A DNA stretch of 64,000 bases from Pseudomonas chlororaphis (GTDB lineage: Bacteria > Pseudomonadota > Gammaproteobacteria > Pseudomonadales > Pseudomonadaceae): NCBI RefSeq assembly GCF_001921865.1, contig NZ_MSCT01000008.1, positions 434,001-498,000 of the forward strand, given 5' to 3'. Both the position numbers and the translations under genes were made by a program. A model generated the notes under the pieces. The model searched no databases and had not been told where the DNA came from. It worked only from the letters and a program-made list of their open reading frames with translations. Of this stretch, positions 23,468-31,030 are shown in pieces. Each line of letters begins with the position of its first letter. The stretch's first letter is position 1.

Positions 23468-24022
23468 ATGATCATCCTTCTTACGACGCTATTGGTGGCC
23501 TGGCTCCTCTGGCATTACTACAACAAGATCGTCGGTGCAGGTAACCGCGCCCAGCGCGCGTGGGCCGACGTGCTGGTGTATGAGCGGCAGAAAATCAAAG
23601 TGCTGGATGCATTGGAAGAGCAGGCCTCCAGTTTCAAGATCTATGAAAGCAATGTGCTGGAAAAGGTGGTGGGCCTGCGGTCGGCCTTGGGCAGGCTGCC
23701 TGAGGCGGCAAGCGGCGAGGCGTTGAAGTCGACGCAGATGGCTACCAGGGAATTGATGGTCGGCCTGAACATGGCCTTCGAGGCTTATCCGGATCTCAAG
23801 GCTGCGGGCATCGTCAGCAGTCTGATGAAAGAGATAGTCGAGCAGCAGGCGAACATCGCGGCAGCCGTTACGGTCTTCAACCGCACGGTTGAGGAGTTCA
23901 ATAACTGCATCCAGATGTTCCCGAGCTCCATGGTCAACGCGATCATCAACAAGAAGCAGGCCATTACACCGTTTTCCGATAAGGAAGCCGCTGCCAGTTT
24001 CGATTACAAACCGAATTTTTGA
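23468..24022 (+). CDS. LemA family protein
   Basis: A 184-residue LemA-fold protein: an N-terminal signal-anchor helix (residues 2-17), then a long helical bundle with YNKIVGAGNRAQRAWADV, which is the family signature. The start codon directly follows the stop of the DUF3137-like gene, so the two are translationally coupled. Family role is unclear; some members are surface epitopes. The C-terminus ends in a short P-N-F tail. Confidence 0.88.
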   Translation: MIILLTTLLVAWLLWHYYNKIVGAGNRAQRAWADVLVYERQKIKVLDALEEQASSFKIYESNVLEKVVGLRSALGRLPEAASGEALKSTQMATRELMVGLNMAFEAYPDLKAAGIVSSLMKEIVEQQANIAAAVTVFNRTVEEFNNCIQMFPSSMVNAIINKKQAITPFSDKEAAASFDYKPNF

Positions 24023-24132
24023 TGACAAATGCCTGCTCGTTACGGCAGGAAGATAAAGAAAACGCTTTGGGCCTGCGCGACGTCGAGGCGATGACTGATA
24101 TAATCCGGGCCTTTCGTGGAGAACAGATCTTT

Positions 24133-24366
24133 ATGCCAACGTCCTTTCTAGAAATTGTCGAATTGCCAGACGGTCGTATTGAGCTGCGCAGGGCCGAGGA
24201 CGAGGGTTCTCTGGTCACTCTGGACTTTTCAGAGGATGCCAAAGCCTTCTTGCAAGGCCAGCACGTCGAAGTGGCCAAGGCCATGTTGAGTGTGGGTGTA
24301 CAGATGGCGGGTCGCCTGGTTGAAGGCGAATTGGAGAAAGAAGAGGGGCCGCGGGTTCTTCACTGA
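24133..24366 (+). CDS. Conserved small Pseudomonas protein
   Basis: Predicted 77-residue acidic protein: MPTSFLEIVELPDGRIELRRAEDEG then a helical tail ending EKEEGPRVLH. GGAGAA lies 10 bases upstream of the ATG at 24133; an earlier in-frame ATG at 24019 overlaps lemA and gives an unlikely extension. Conserved next to sulA/lexA in pseudomonads (from memory, PA3009-like). Function unknown. Confidence 0.75.
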   Translation: MPTSFLEIVELPDGRIELRRAEDEGSLVTLDFSEDAKAFLQGQHVEVAKAMLSVGVQMAGRLVEGELEKEEGPRVLH

Positions 24367-24471
24367 GCCCGTTTGTCGGTTTTTTTGCTGTCGTTCGTCG
24401 ATTCCTTTCGGCTTCTCAATCCTGGAGAAGCCTTGTGTCATTCAAACGTCATCCATCGGTGTTTCTACCGA

Positions 24472-24945
24472 TCAGCCCAGACGAATATTCAAGCTTTGTG
24501 CGTCGCCCGTGCGGGCTGCGCTGATGAGCTGTTGCCGGGCGCTGCTGTTCAACGGGTTGAGCCAGCTGACAACGGTATGGCTGCGCCCCAGGCGCAGTGC
24601 TTCGCAGGCCAGTTGCTGCGCGCTTTGAGCGCCGCGTGGATGCAGCAGCAAAATCCGCTCGCGGTTCAGGCCTGCATCCCGTAACCAAGCCTGGGTCAGG
24701 CTGGCAGGCGGGGCGATCAATGTCAGCCAGCGCGCGTCCTGGTCCTGGCTCAGTTCTCTGAGAATGGGTGCCAGCAGGCTCAGGCAGTTCCCGGCGGCAC
24801 CGCGTAGCGACAGTTCACTGAAGGCTTCCGGTTCGTTGCTCCATGGCGATTCGACCACCTCTTTGAGGATGGGCGCCAGAGGTTGGGCCATGAACGCTTC
24901 GAACAGTGGTAGTTGTGCATGCTGTGGTGTGTGAGGGAACTGCAT
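24472..24945 (-). CDS. sulA: SOS cell-division inhibitor SulA
   Basis: Inhibitor that binds FtsZ and blocks septation during the SOS response. The 157-residue protein starts MQFPHTPQHAQLPLFEAF and has the SulA core RWLTLIAPPASLTQAWLRDAGL and ILLLHP. AAGGAGG lies 7 bases before the ATG. It is 10 bp downstream of lexA and almost certainly transcribed with it from the LexA-controlled promoter, unlike E. coli where sulA has its own operator. Confidence 0.9.
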   Translation of the reverse strand: MQFPHTPQHAQLPLFEAFMAQPLAPILKEVVESPWSNEPEAFSELSLRGAAGNCLSLLAPILRELSQDQDARWLTLIAPPASLTQAWLRDAGLNRERILLLHPRGAQSAQQLACEALRLGRSHTVVSWLNPLNSSARQQLISAARTGDAQSLNIRLG

Positions 24946-24955
24946 ACAGCCTCCT

Positions 24956-25564
24956 TTAGCGGCGAATGACGCCGACACTCAAGCCTTCGATCACCAGGTC
25001 CTGATCTTTCAGGTTGACCTCGATAGGCGCGAACTCAGGGTTTTCGGCGATCAGCCAGACTTTGCTGCCTTCGCGCTTGAAGCGCTTCACGGTGACTTCA
25101 TCGCCGATGCGGGCGACGACGACCTGGCCGTTACGGGCTTCGCGAGTGGTGTGCACGGCCAGCAAGTCGCCATCGAAGATGCCGATGTCCTTCATGCTCA
25201 TGCCGTGAACCCGCAGCAGATAATCCGCGCGCGGATGGAAGAAGGCCGGGTTGATGTTGCAGGACTCTTCGATGTGCTGCTCGGCGAGGATCGGCGCACC
25301 GGCGGCAACCCGGCCAATGATGGGCAGGGTGGAGTCGTCGGGCTTGGCTTCGAATCCCGGGATGCGAATGCCGCGGGAGGCGCCCGGGGTCATTTCGATC
25401 GCGCCTTTGCGGGCCAGTGCCTTGAGGTGTTCCTCAGCGGCGTTGGGCGATTTGAAGCCCAGTTCCTGGGCGATTTCCGCACGGGTCGGCGGGTAGCCGT
25501 TGTCTTCGAGGCAACGTTTGATAAAAGCCAGAATCTCAGCTTGGCGGGGCGTCAGTTTTAGCAT
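24956..25564 (-). CDS. lexA: LexA SOS repressor
   Basis: Global SOS repressor with RecA-stimulated self-cleavage. The 202-residue protein has a winged-helix N-terminus ([18 protein letters not shown]), the Ala-Gly cleavage site in [10 protein letters not shown], the catalytic Ser in [10 protein letters not shown] and the Lys in [10 protein letters not shown]. Two LexA boxes stand directly upstream. First gene of lexA-sulA. Confidence 0.97.
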   Translation of the reverse strand: MLKLTPRQAEILAFIKRCLEDNGYPPTRAEIAQELGFKSPNAAEEHLKALARKGAIEMTPGASRGIRIPGFEAKPDDSTLPIIGRVAAGAPILAEQHIEESCNINPAFFHPRADYLLRVHGMSMKDIGIFDGDLLAVHTTREARNGQVVVARIGDEVTVKRFKREGSKVWLIAENPEFAPIEVNLKDQDLVIEGLSVGVIRR

Positions 25565-25574
25565 GTCGATCGCT

Positions 25575-25590
25575 CTGTCTTTTTATACAG
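25575..25590. promoter_or_regulatory. LexA box 1 upstream of lexA
   Basis: A perfect CTG-N10-CAG (CTGTCTTTTTATACAG), 10 bp upstream of the lexA start. It implies tight autoregulation. Confidence 0.93.
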
Positions 25591-25593
25591 TGA

Positions 25594-25609
25594 CTGGAAT
25601 TATATACAG
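25594..25609. promoter_or_regulatory. LexA box 2 upstream of lexA
   Basis: A second perfect CTG-N10-CAG (CTGGAATTATATACAG) three bases beyond the first. Centres are 19 bp apart, so two LexA dimers could bind side by side. Confidence 0.93.
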
Positions 25610-25774
25610 TGAAAGCCACTTGGCAATCCTCCTTTTTCCGGCGGCTGCCGGACGGTCGGGTCGCGGCTGCATTTGCCCGGCGTCGCGAGGCCGGCTACAG
25701 GAGGCTGCAGGTGTGATTAAATAGCTGACTGGCCGTCCGCAAAACGGACTGGCAGGCTTGACAAGACAAGGGCT

Positions 25775-25801
25775 GAAACGTATGTTTCAAACAAGTGTTT
25801 G
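25775..25801. promoter_or_regulatory. Tandem PsrA operators upstream of psrA
   Basis: Two abutting palindromes that share one base: GAAAC-GTAT-GTTTC (25775-25788) and CAAAC-AAGT-GTTTG (25788-25801). Both match the PsrA consensus (G/C)AAAC-N2-4-GTTT(G/C). They end 15 bp before the psrA start, consistent with autorepression. Confidence 0.88.
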
Positions 25802-25816
25802 TCAGGCGGAGTAGCC

Positions 25817-26524
25817 ATGGCCCAGTCGGAAACCGTTGAACGCATTCTCGATGCTGCCGAGCAGTTGTTCGCGGAAAAAGGTTTTGCCGAAACCTCATTG
25901 CGGCTGATCACCAGCAAGGCCGGGGTCAACCTGGCGGCGGTTAACTATCATTTCGGTTCCAAAAAGGCCTTGATCCAGGCGGTGTTCTCGCGCTTCCTCG
26001 GGCCGTTCTGCGTCAGTCTCGATCGTGAGCTGGAGCGGCGTTCGGCCAAGCCGGAGAGCAAGCCAAGCCTCGAAGAGCTGCTGGAAATCCTCGTCGAGCA
26101 GGCCTTGGTGGTTCAGCCTCGCAGTGGCAACGATCTGTCCATTTTCATGCGTCTGCTCGGGCTGGCCTTCAGCCAGAGCCAGGGCCACCTGCGGCGTTAT
26201 CTGGAAGACATGTACGGTAAGGTGTTCCGCCGCTACATGTTGCTGGTCAACGAAGCCGCGCCACGGATTCCGCCGATCGAACTGTTCTGGCGCGTGCACT
26301 TCATGCTGGGTGCCGCGGCGTTCAGCATGTCGGGGATCAAGGCGTTGCGGGCGATCGCCGAGACTGATTTCGGGGTCAATACCTCGATCGAGCAGGTGAT
26401 GCGCCTGATGGTGCCGTTCCTGGCCGCAGGCATGCGCGCCGAAACTGGCGTCACCGACGACGTCATGGCTACCGCGCAGCTCAAGCCGCGCAGCAAATCG
26501 GCTCCGGCGGTCGCCAAGGCCTGA
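25817..26524 (+). CDS. psrA: TetR-family fatty-acid regulator PsrA
   Basis: TetR-type repressor that releases DNA on binding long-chain fatty acids. In pseudomonads it represses its own gene and beta-oxidation genes and activates rpoS. The 235-residue protein has the N-terminal HTH (AEQLFAEKGFAETSLRLITSKAGVNLAAVNYHFGS, residues 17-51, given here as a span) and a helical ligand domain. The ATG at 25817 follows a GGAG. Tandem operators precede it, and fadBA is 8 kb to the left with a candidate site. Confidence 0.94.
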   Translation: MAQSETVERILDAAEQLFAEKGFAETSLRLITSKAGVNLAAVNYHFGSKKALIQAVFSRFLGPFCVSLDRELERRSAKPESKPSLEELLEILVEQALVVQPRSGNDLSIFMRLLGLAFSQSQGHLRRYLEDMYGKVFRRYMLLVNEAAPRIPPIELFWRVHFMLGAAAFSMSGIKALRAIAETDFGVNTSIEQVMRLMVPFLAAGMRAETGVTDDVMATAQLKPRSKSAPAVAKA

Positions 26525-26716
26525 CCTTCCGGGTGGGCGCGGCAGCTTACATCCGCTAAGCTAGCCGCCCATGCCGACTCTCGTTTCCGATGTTTTTTCA
26601 TTCCCTTCGCCGATCCTCGTTTGCCGGGTTTTCCCCCTGGCGATAGGCTCGTGCGTCTGCGCCATGCGGGCATCCTTCGTGATGCTGCGCGCGCCTTTCG
26701 TTACTAAGGAATTGTT

Positions 26717-27727
26717 ATGACCACAGGCCTGCAAGGCTCCTTGATGGTGGATGTCGCCGGCACCTGGCTGACGGCTGAAGATCGCCAGCTCCTGCGTCAG
26801 CCCGAAGTGGGCGGCCTGATCATCTTTGCGCGCAATATCGAGCATCCACGGCAGGTGCGCGAGCTGAGTGCGTCGATTCGGGCGATTCGTCCGGACCTGT
26901 TGCTGGCAGTGGACCAGGAAGGCGGGCGAGTGCAGCGCCTGCGCCAGGGGTTCGTACGGCTGCCGGCCATGCGTGCCATCGCCGACAATCCGAACGCCGA
27001 ATACCTGGCCGAGCAGTGCGGCTGGATCATGGCCACCGAAGTGCTGGCCGTCGGCCTGGACCTGAGCTTCGCCCCGGTGCTGGATCTGGATCATCAACGC
27101 AGCGCGGTGGTGGGAACCCGTTCCTTCGAGGGCGACCCCGAGCGCGCGGCGTTGCTGGCGGGCGCTTTTATTCGCGGCATGAACAGCGCCGGCATGGCGG
27201 CTACCGGCAAGCATTTCCCGGGGCATGGCTGGGCCGAGGCGGACTCCCACGTGGCGATCCCCAACGACGAGCGCAGTCTCGACGAGATCCGCGCCAAGGA
27301 TCTGCTGCCTTTCGCGCGCTTGAGCAAGCAATTGGCAGCGGTGATGCCGGCCCACGTCATCTACCCGCAGGTCGATGCCCAGCCAGCCGGGTTCTCCCGT
27401 CGCTGGTTGCAGGAGATTCTGCGCGGCGAGTTGCAGTTCGATGGAGTGATTTTCAGCGACGACCTGTCGATGGCCGGTGCCCATGTGGTGGGTGATGCCG
27501 CCAGCCGGATCGAAGCGGCGCTGTCTGCCGGTTGCGACATGGGCCTGGTGTGCAACGACCGGGCTGCAGCCGAGCTGGCCTTGAGCGCGGCCCAGCGCCT
27601 GAAAGTGACGCCCTCGGCGCGCATTGCGCGGATGCGCGGCCAGGCGTTTGCCAGCACCGACTACCGTCAGGATCCGCGTTGGTTGACGGCGCTCGGCGCG
27701 CTCAGGGACGCCCAACTCATCGATTGA
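26717..27727 (+). CDS. nagZ: Beta-N-acetylhexosaminidase NagZ
   Basis: Cytoplasmic GH3 enzyme that removes GlcNAc from 1,6-anhydromuropeptides during peptidoglycan recycling; its products influence AmpR-controlled beta-lactamase. The 336-residue protein shows the GH3 KHFPGHG motif, the D-S-H loop (EADSHVAIP) that supplies the general acid/base, and the nucleophile Asp in FSDDLSMAGA. About 190 bp downstream of psrA, possibly in one operon. Converges with the SNF2 helicase gene. Confidence 0.95.
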   Translation: MTTGLQGSLMVDVAGTWLTAEDRQLLRQPEVGGLIIFARNIEHPRQVRELSASIRAIRPDLLLAVDQEGGRVQRLRQGFVRLPAMRAIADNPNAEYLAEQCGWIMATEVLAVGLDLSFAPVLDLDHQRSAVVGTRSFEGDPERAALLAGAFIRGMNSAGMAATGKHFPGHGWAEADSHVAIPNDERSLDEIRAKDLLPFARLSKQLAAVMPAHVIYPQVDAQPAGFSRRWLQEILRGELQFDGVIFSDDLSMAGAHVVGDAASRIEAALSAGCDMGLVCNDRAAAELALSAAQRLKVTPSARIARMRGQAFASTDYRQDPRWLTALGALRDAQLID

Positions 27728-27742
27728 CCGCTGTCGCCTGCC

Positions 27743-27765
27743 GGCGGCTGCGATCAGCAGCCGCC
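27743..27765. terminator. GC hairpin at the nagZ / helicase convergence
   Basis: Perfect 9-bp stem GGCGGCTGC / GCAGCCGCC with a GATCA loop that contains the helicase stop codon. There is no T run on either strand, so termination here may be Rho-dependent or weak. Confidence 0.4.
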
Positions 27766-30447
27766 CTTGTTGTCCGGCAGTGGGGCGAAGAGGGCTTCGA
27801 TGTCTTCGCTCTGCAGCTTCCAGTCCCCGGCCTTGCGCCCATCCAGCACGCCTGCCGCCAGATCGGACTTCTCCTGTTGCAGGTGCTGGATCTTCTCTTC
27901 CACTGTGCCGCGGGCAATCAGCTTGTAGACGAATACCGGCTTCTCCTGGCCGATCCGATAGGCGCGGTCGGTGGCCTGGTTTTCCGTGGCCGGGTTCCAC
28001 CAGGGGTCGTAGTGGATCACGGTGTCGGCTTCGGTCAGGTTGAGGCCGACGCCGCCGGCTTTCAGGCTGATCAGGAAAATCTGCAGCTTGCCGCTCTGGA
28101 AGTCCTTGACCGGCGTGCGGCGGTCGCGGGTCTGCCCGGTCAACAGGGCATAGCTGATATGGCGGCGTTTGAGCTCCGCTTCGATCAGGCTCAGCATCGA
28201 GGTGAACTGCGAAAACAGCAGGATGCGCCGGCCTTCGTCGAACAACTCCTCGAGCATTTCCATCAGGCTGTCGAGCTTGCCGGAGGAACTGCCGCGCGTG
28301 GGCGCCGCGTCCTCGTTGACCAGGCGCAGGTCGCAACACACCTGGCGCAGTTTCAAGAGCGCCTCGAGAATGATGATCTGGCTGCGCGCCACGCCCTTAC
28401 GGGTGATCTCGTCGCGGACTTTCTTGTCCATGGCCAGGCGCATGGTTTCGTATACGTCGCGCTGGGCGTCATTGAGTTCCACCCAGTGGATGATCTCGGT
28501 CTTGGGCGGCAGTTCGGTGGCCACCTGTTCCTTGGTACGGCGCAGCAGGAAGGGTTTGATCCTCCCGTTGAGGTGTTGCAAGCGCACTTCGCTGGCGTGT
28601 TTCTCGATCGGCACGCGGTAGTCGCGATTGAAGCTCTTCACATCCCCCAGCCAGCCGGGCAGCAGGAAGTGGAACAACGACCACAGCTCGCCCAGGTGAT
28701 TCTCCAGTGGCGTACCGCTCAGGCACAGGCGCTGCCGGGCATTGAGCTCACGCGCGGCCTGGGCGGCCTTGCTCGACGGATTCTTGATGTATTGCGCCTC
28801 ATCGAGCACCAGCACATGCAAGGGCAGGGCGGCGAGTTGCTCGACGTCCTTGGGCAGCAGGGCGTAGGTGGTCAGGATCAGGTCGTATTCGGTGAGCCGG
28901 GCAAAGTGTTTCTTGCGGCCGGCGCCATACAGCGCCAGGACCTTGAGCTGCGGCGTGAAGTGCGCGGCTTCGTCGAGCCAGTTGGGGATCAGGCTGGTGG
29001 GCATCACCACCATGCACGGCCGGTCCAGGCGCCCGGCGTTCTTTTCGCTGAGCACGTGGGCCAGGGTCTGCAGGGTTTTGCCCAGGCCCATGTCGTCGGC
29101 CAGGATGCCGCCGACTTCCAGCTGGCGCAGCGACTGCATCCAGCTCAGGCCTTCCAGTTGATACGGGCGCAGGGTGGCGTTCAGGCCTTGCGGCGCGGGG
29201 GCTGTGTAGTCCTTGATGTCGCGCAGCCGTTGGGCGAACGAGCGGATATGTTCACCGCCTTCCCAGAGCAGCGGCAGGTCTTCCAACGGGTTGAGCCGCG
29301 TCGCGTCTGCACTGCTCAGGCGCAAGGCGATTTCGCCGGGCTCTTGCAGATAGAACTCGCCCAGGGTGGCCAGCACCGGTTTCAGTCGGCCATAGGGCAG
29401 TGCCACTTGCAGCGGGCCGTGGGGCGAATTGGGCCGTCCGGGGATGTTCACCAGGATCAGCTCGTCGTCGCGGCGTCTGGCCAGGCGTTCGGGGTTGAGG
29501 ATCTCGGTGTGCGAGCGCATCAGGTTGAGCAGGATCGGCAACAGGCTCAGGCGTTCGCCGTTGACGATGATGCCCAGCTCCAGGTCGAACCAGTCGCGTC
29601 CCGGCGCCTCGTCCACTGTCGCGTACCAGTCGTCCACGGTGGTCAGGTCGAAGCCGAAGTCGTCGTCGATCTGCAGTGCCCAACCCTGGCTGCGCAGCTT
29701 GGGCAGTTCGTTGAGGGTGAAGGTCAGCCAGGCGCTGTCGTTGACCATTTCATACAGTTCGCCGGCGCTTTCCGGCAAAGCCTTGCTCTGACGGGTGGCG
29801 ATCTTGAAACCCAGCGTCCGCAGTTGCTCGCGATACTGTTGTTCGACCTCCGGCTGACGCTTGATGCGCAAGGTCTGTTGTTCCTGGCGAATCACCACGT
29901 CGGCGTTTTTCTGCCCGCCGATGTACTCGTCCAGGTAGCTGAAGGACAGCGCGGCACGGTGCTGGATATAGCGCTGCATCTTGCCGTTGCGCGGTTCGAA
30001 GGCACTGAACTCGATGCTCGCCAGCCACAGCCGCGGCACCGGCTGCACGTTATCCACGACCTGTTGCGGCAGGGGCGCGGGGCTGCGGTTGTCCAGCACG
30101 GCCTGGAGTTTCTCCAGCAACTCGGCGTCTTTCGCGGCGGCCGGGTAGGCCAGGGTTTCCTCGACTTTGAGCAGCACCGCGGCAATGTGCTTGCAGTTGC
30201 TGCGCACCGGGCAGGTGCACGTGGCCTCGACCATCAGCAAGGTGTTCTTGGCCGATTCGCGCAGGCTGATGGTCTGGCGATAGACATTGCCCCCGGAGCC
30301 TTCGCAACTGGCGGTGATGGTGCTGTCGCCGGCCTGGACGATCCTGACGCGGTTCTCCAGGGCGTAGCGGCGGCCACGCTCCAGGGCTTGTTCCTTGAAT
30401 CGGCTGACCCAGGACGGTGCCAGGGGTTTGGTCAGGGTCGTGGGCAT
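27754..30447 (-). CDS. SNF2-family helicase with SWIM zinc finger
   Basis: Large ATP-dependent DNA translocase of the SNF2/HepA class, 897 residues. The N-terminus has a SWIM zinc finger (CTCPVRSNCKHIAAVL, residues about 78-93; C-x-C-xn-C-x-H). The ATPase has motif I DDMGLGKT, motif II LDEAQYIKN and a helicase C-terminal half with LFSQFTSM and ATDRAYRIGQ. Role in pseudomonads is not established; homologues are linked to transcription recycling or DNA repair. csiV and mfd lie directly upstream in the same direction. Probable cotranscription with csiV (spacing 9 bp). Confidence 0.92.
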   Translation of the reverse strand: MPTTLTKPLAPSWVSRFKEQALERGRRYALENRVRIVQAGDSTITASCEGSGGNVYRQTISLRESAKNTLLMVEATCTCPVRSNCKHIAAVLLKVEETLAYPAAAKDAELLEKLQAVLDNRSPAPLPQQVVDNVQPVPRLWLASIEFSAFEPRNGKMQRYIQHRAALSFSYLDEYIGGQKNADVVIRQEQQTLRIKRQPEVEQQYREQLRTLGFKIATRQSKALPESAGELYEMVNDSAWLTFTLNELPKLRSQGWALQIDDDFGFDLTTVDDWYATVDEAPGRDWFDLELGIIVNGERLSLLPILLNLMRSHTEILNPERLARRRDDELILVNIPGRPNSPHGPLQVALPYGRLKPVLATLGEFYLQEPGEIALRLSSADATRLNPLEDLPLLWEGGEHIRSFAQRLRDIKDYTAPAPQGLNATLRPYQLEGLSWMQSLRQLEVGGILADDMGLGKTLQTLAHVLSEKNAGRLDRPCMVVMPTSLIPNWLDEAAHFTPQLKVLALYGAGRKKHFARLTEYDLILTTYALLPKDVEQLAALPLHVLVLDEAQYIKNPSSKAAQAARELNARQRLCLSGTPLENHLGELWSLFHFLLPGWLGDVKSFNRDYRVPIEKHASEVRLQHLNGRIKPFLLRRTKEQVATELPPKTEIIHWVELNDAQRDVYETMRLAMDKKVRDEITRKGVARSQIIILEALLKLRQVCCDLRLVNEDAAPTRGSSSGKLDSLMEMLEELFDEGRRILLFSQFTSMLSLIEAELKRRHISYALLTGQTRDRRTPVKDFQSGKLQIFLISLKAGGVGLNLTEADTVIHYDPWWNPATENQATDRAYRIGQEKPVFVYKLIARGTVEEKIQHLQQEKSDLAAGVLDGRKAGDWKLQSEDIEALFAPLPDNKGGC

Positions 30448-30456
30448 GGACTTCTA

Positions 30457-31020
30457 TCAGTCCGCGATTTCAGGAGGAGCCTGGCGTGGCGCGGGGGCCG
30501 ACAGCGAGGTGATCTTGATCAGCAGGGCCAGGTGGCCGTTGTCGAGGTAGTTGAGCTGGCCGTTCTTGGTGTGGCTTTCCTGTTTCAGGCGTTCGCTGGC
30601 GGTCACCAGGCCGTTGCCGTCGATCTGGTTGACCCAGAATGCCGCATCCACATCGGTGAAGCGCCCGAGCTTCAGGGTCAGGGTGCCCTCGATCGGGAAC
30701 TGGCCGAACTGTTCCTGGCCTTCGCTGACGGCGACTTTTACCGGCGTATCGTCCAGCGGTTGCTGCCAGGCCTTGTGCATCAGCACGCTGTAGTCGCCGC
30801 TGGCGGTGAGCTTCTCGACCACGCTGCCCAGCGCCGGGCTGCGCTGGCTATCGGCGCCCAGGCGTTGCGCGCCGGCGGCCCAGTCTTCGGGGGCGGGGCG
30901 ACCGACGATGGCAGGCACTGCATTCTGCCGCATCAGGATCATCTCGACCTGATACGTGTCGGCAAACGCCGAGGGGGCGACCAGGGTCAGGAGCAAGGTC
31001 AGTGAGCGAAACAGGCGCAT
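30457..31020 (-). CDS. CsiV family exported protein
   Basis: Predicted periplasmic protein of 187 residues with a signal peptide (MRLFRSLTLLLTLVAPSAFA) and the CsiV pattern YQVEMILMRQN near the mature N-terminus. CsiV was described in Shewanella as a peptidoglycan- or cell-shape-related factor. It lies 10 bp after mfd and 9 bp before the helicase, hence part of a three-gene unit. Family call from overall pattern. Confidence 0.72.
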   Translation of the reverse strand: MRLFRSLTLLLTLVAPSAFADTYQVEMILMRQNAVPAIVGRPAPEDWAAGAQRLGADSQRSPALGSVVEKLTASGDYSVLMHKAWQQPLDDTPVKVAVSEGQEQFGQFPIEGTLTLKLGRFTDVDAAFWVNQIDGNGLVTASERLKQESHTKNGQLNYLDNGHLALLIKITSLSAPAPRQAPPEIAD

Positions 31021-31030
31021 GGGGCGTCCT

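Noticed and set aside
27532..31005. 1157-codon open frame on the + strand
   Set aside because: Covers the SNF2 helicase and csiV on the other strand; no motif, low-complexity composition.
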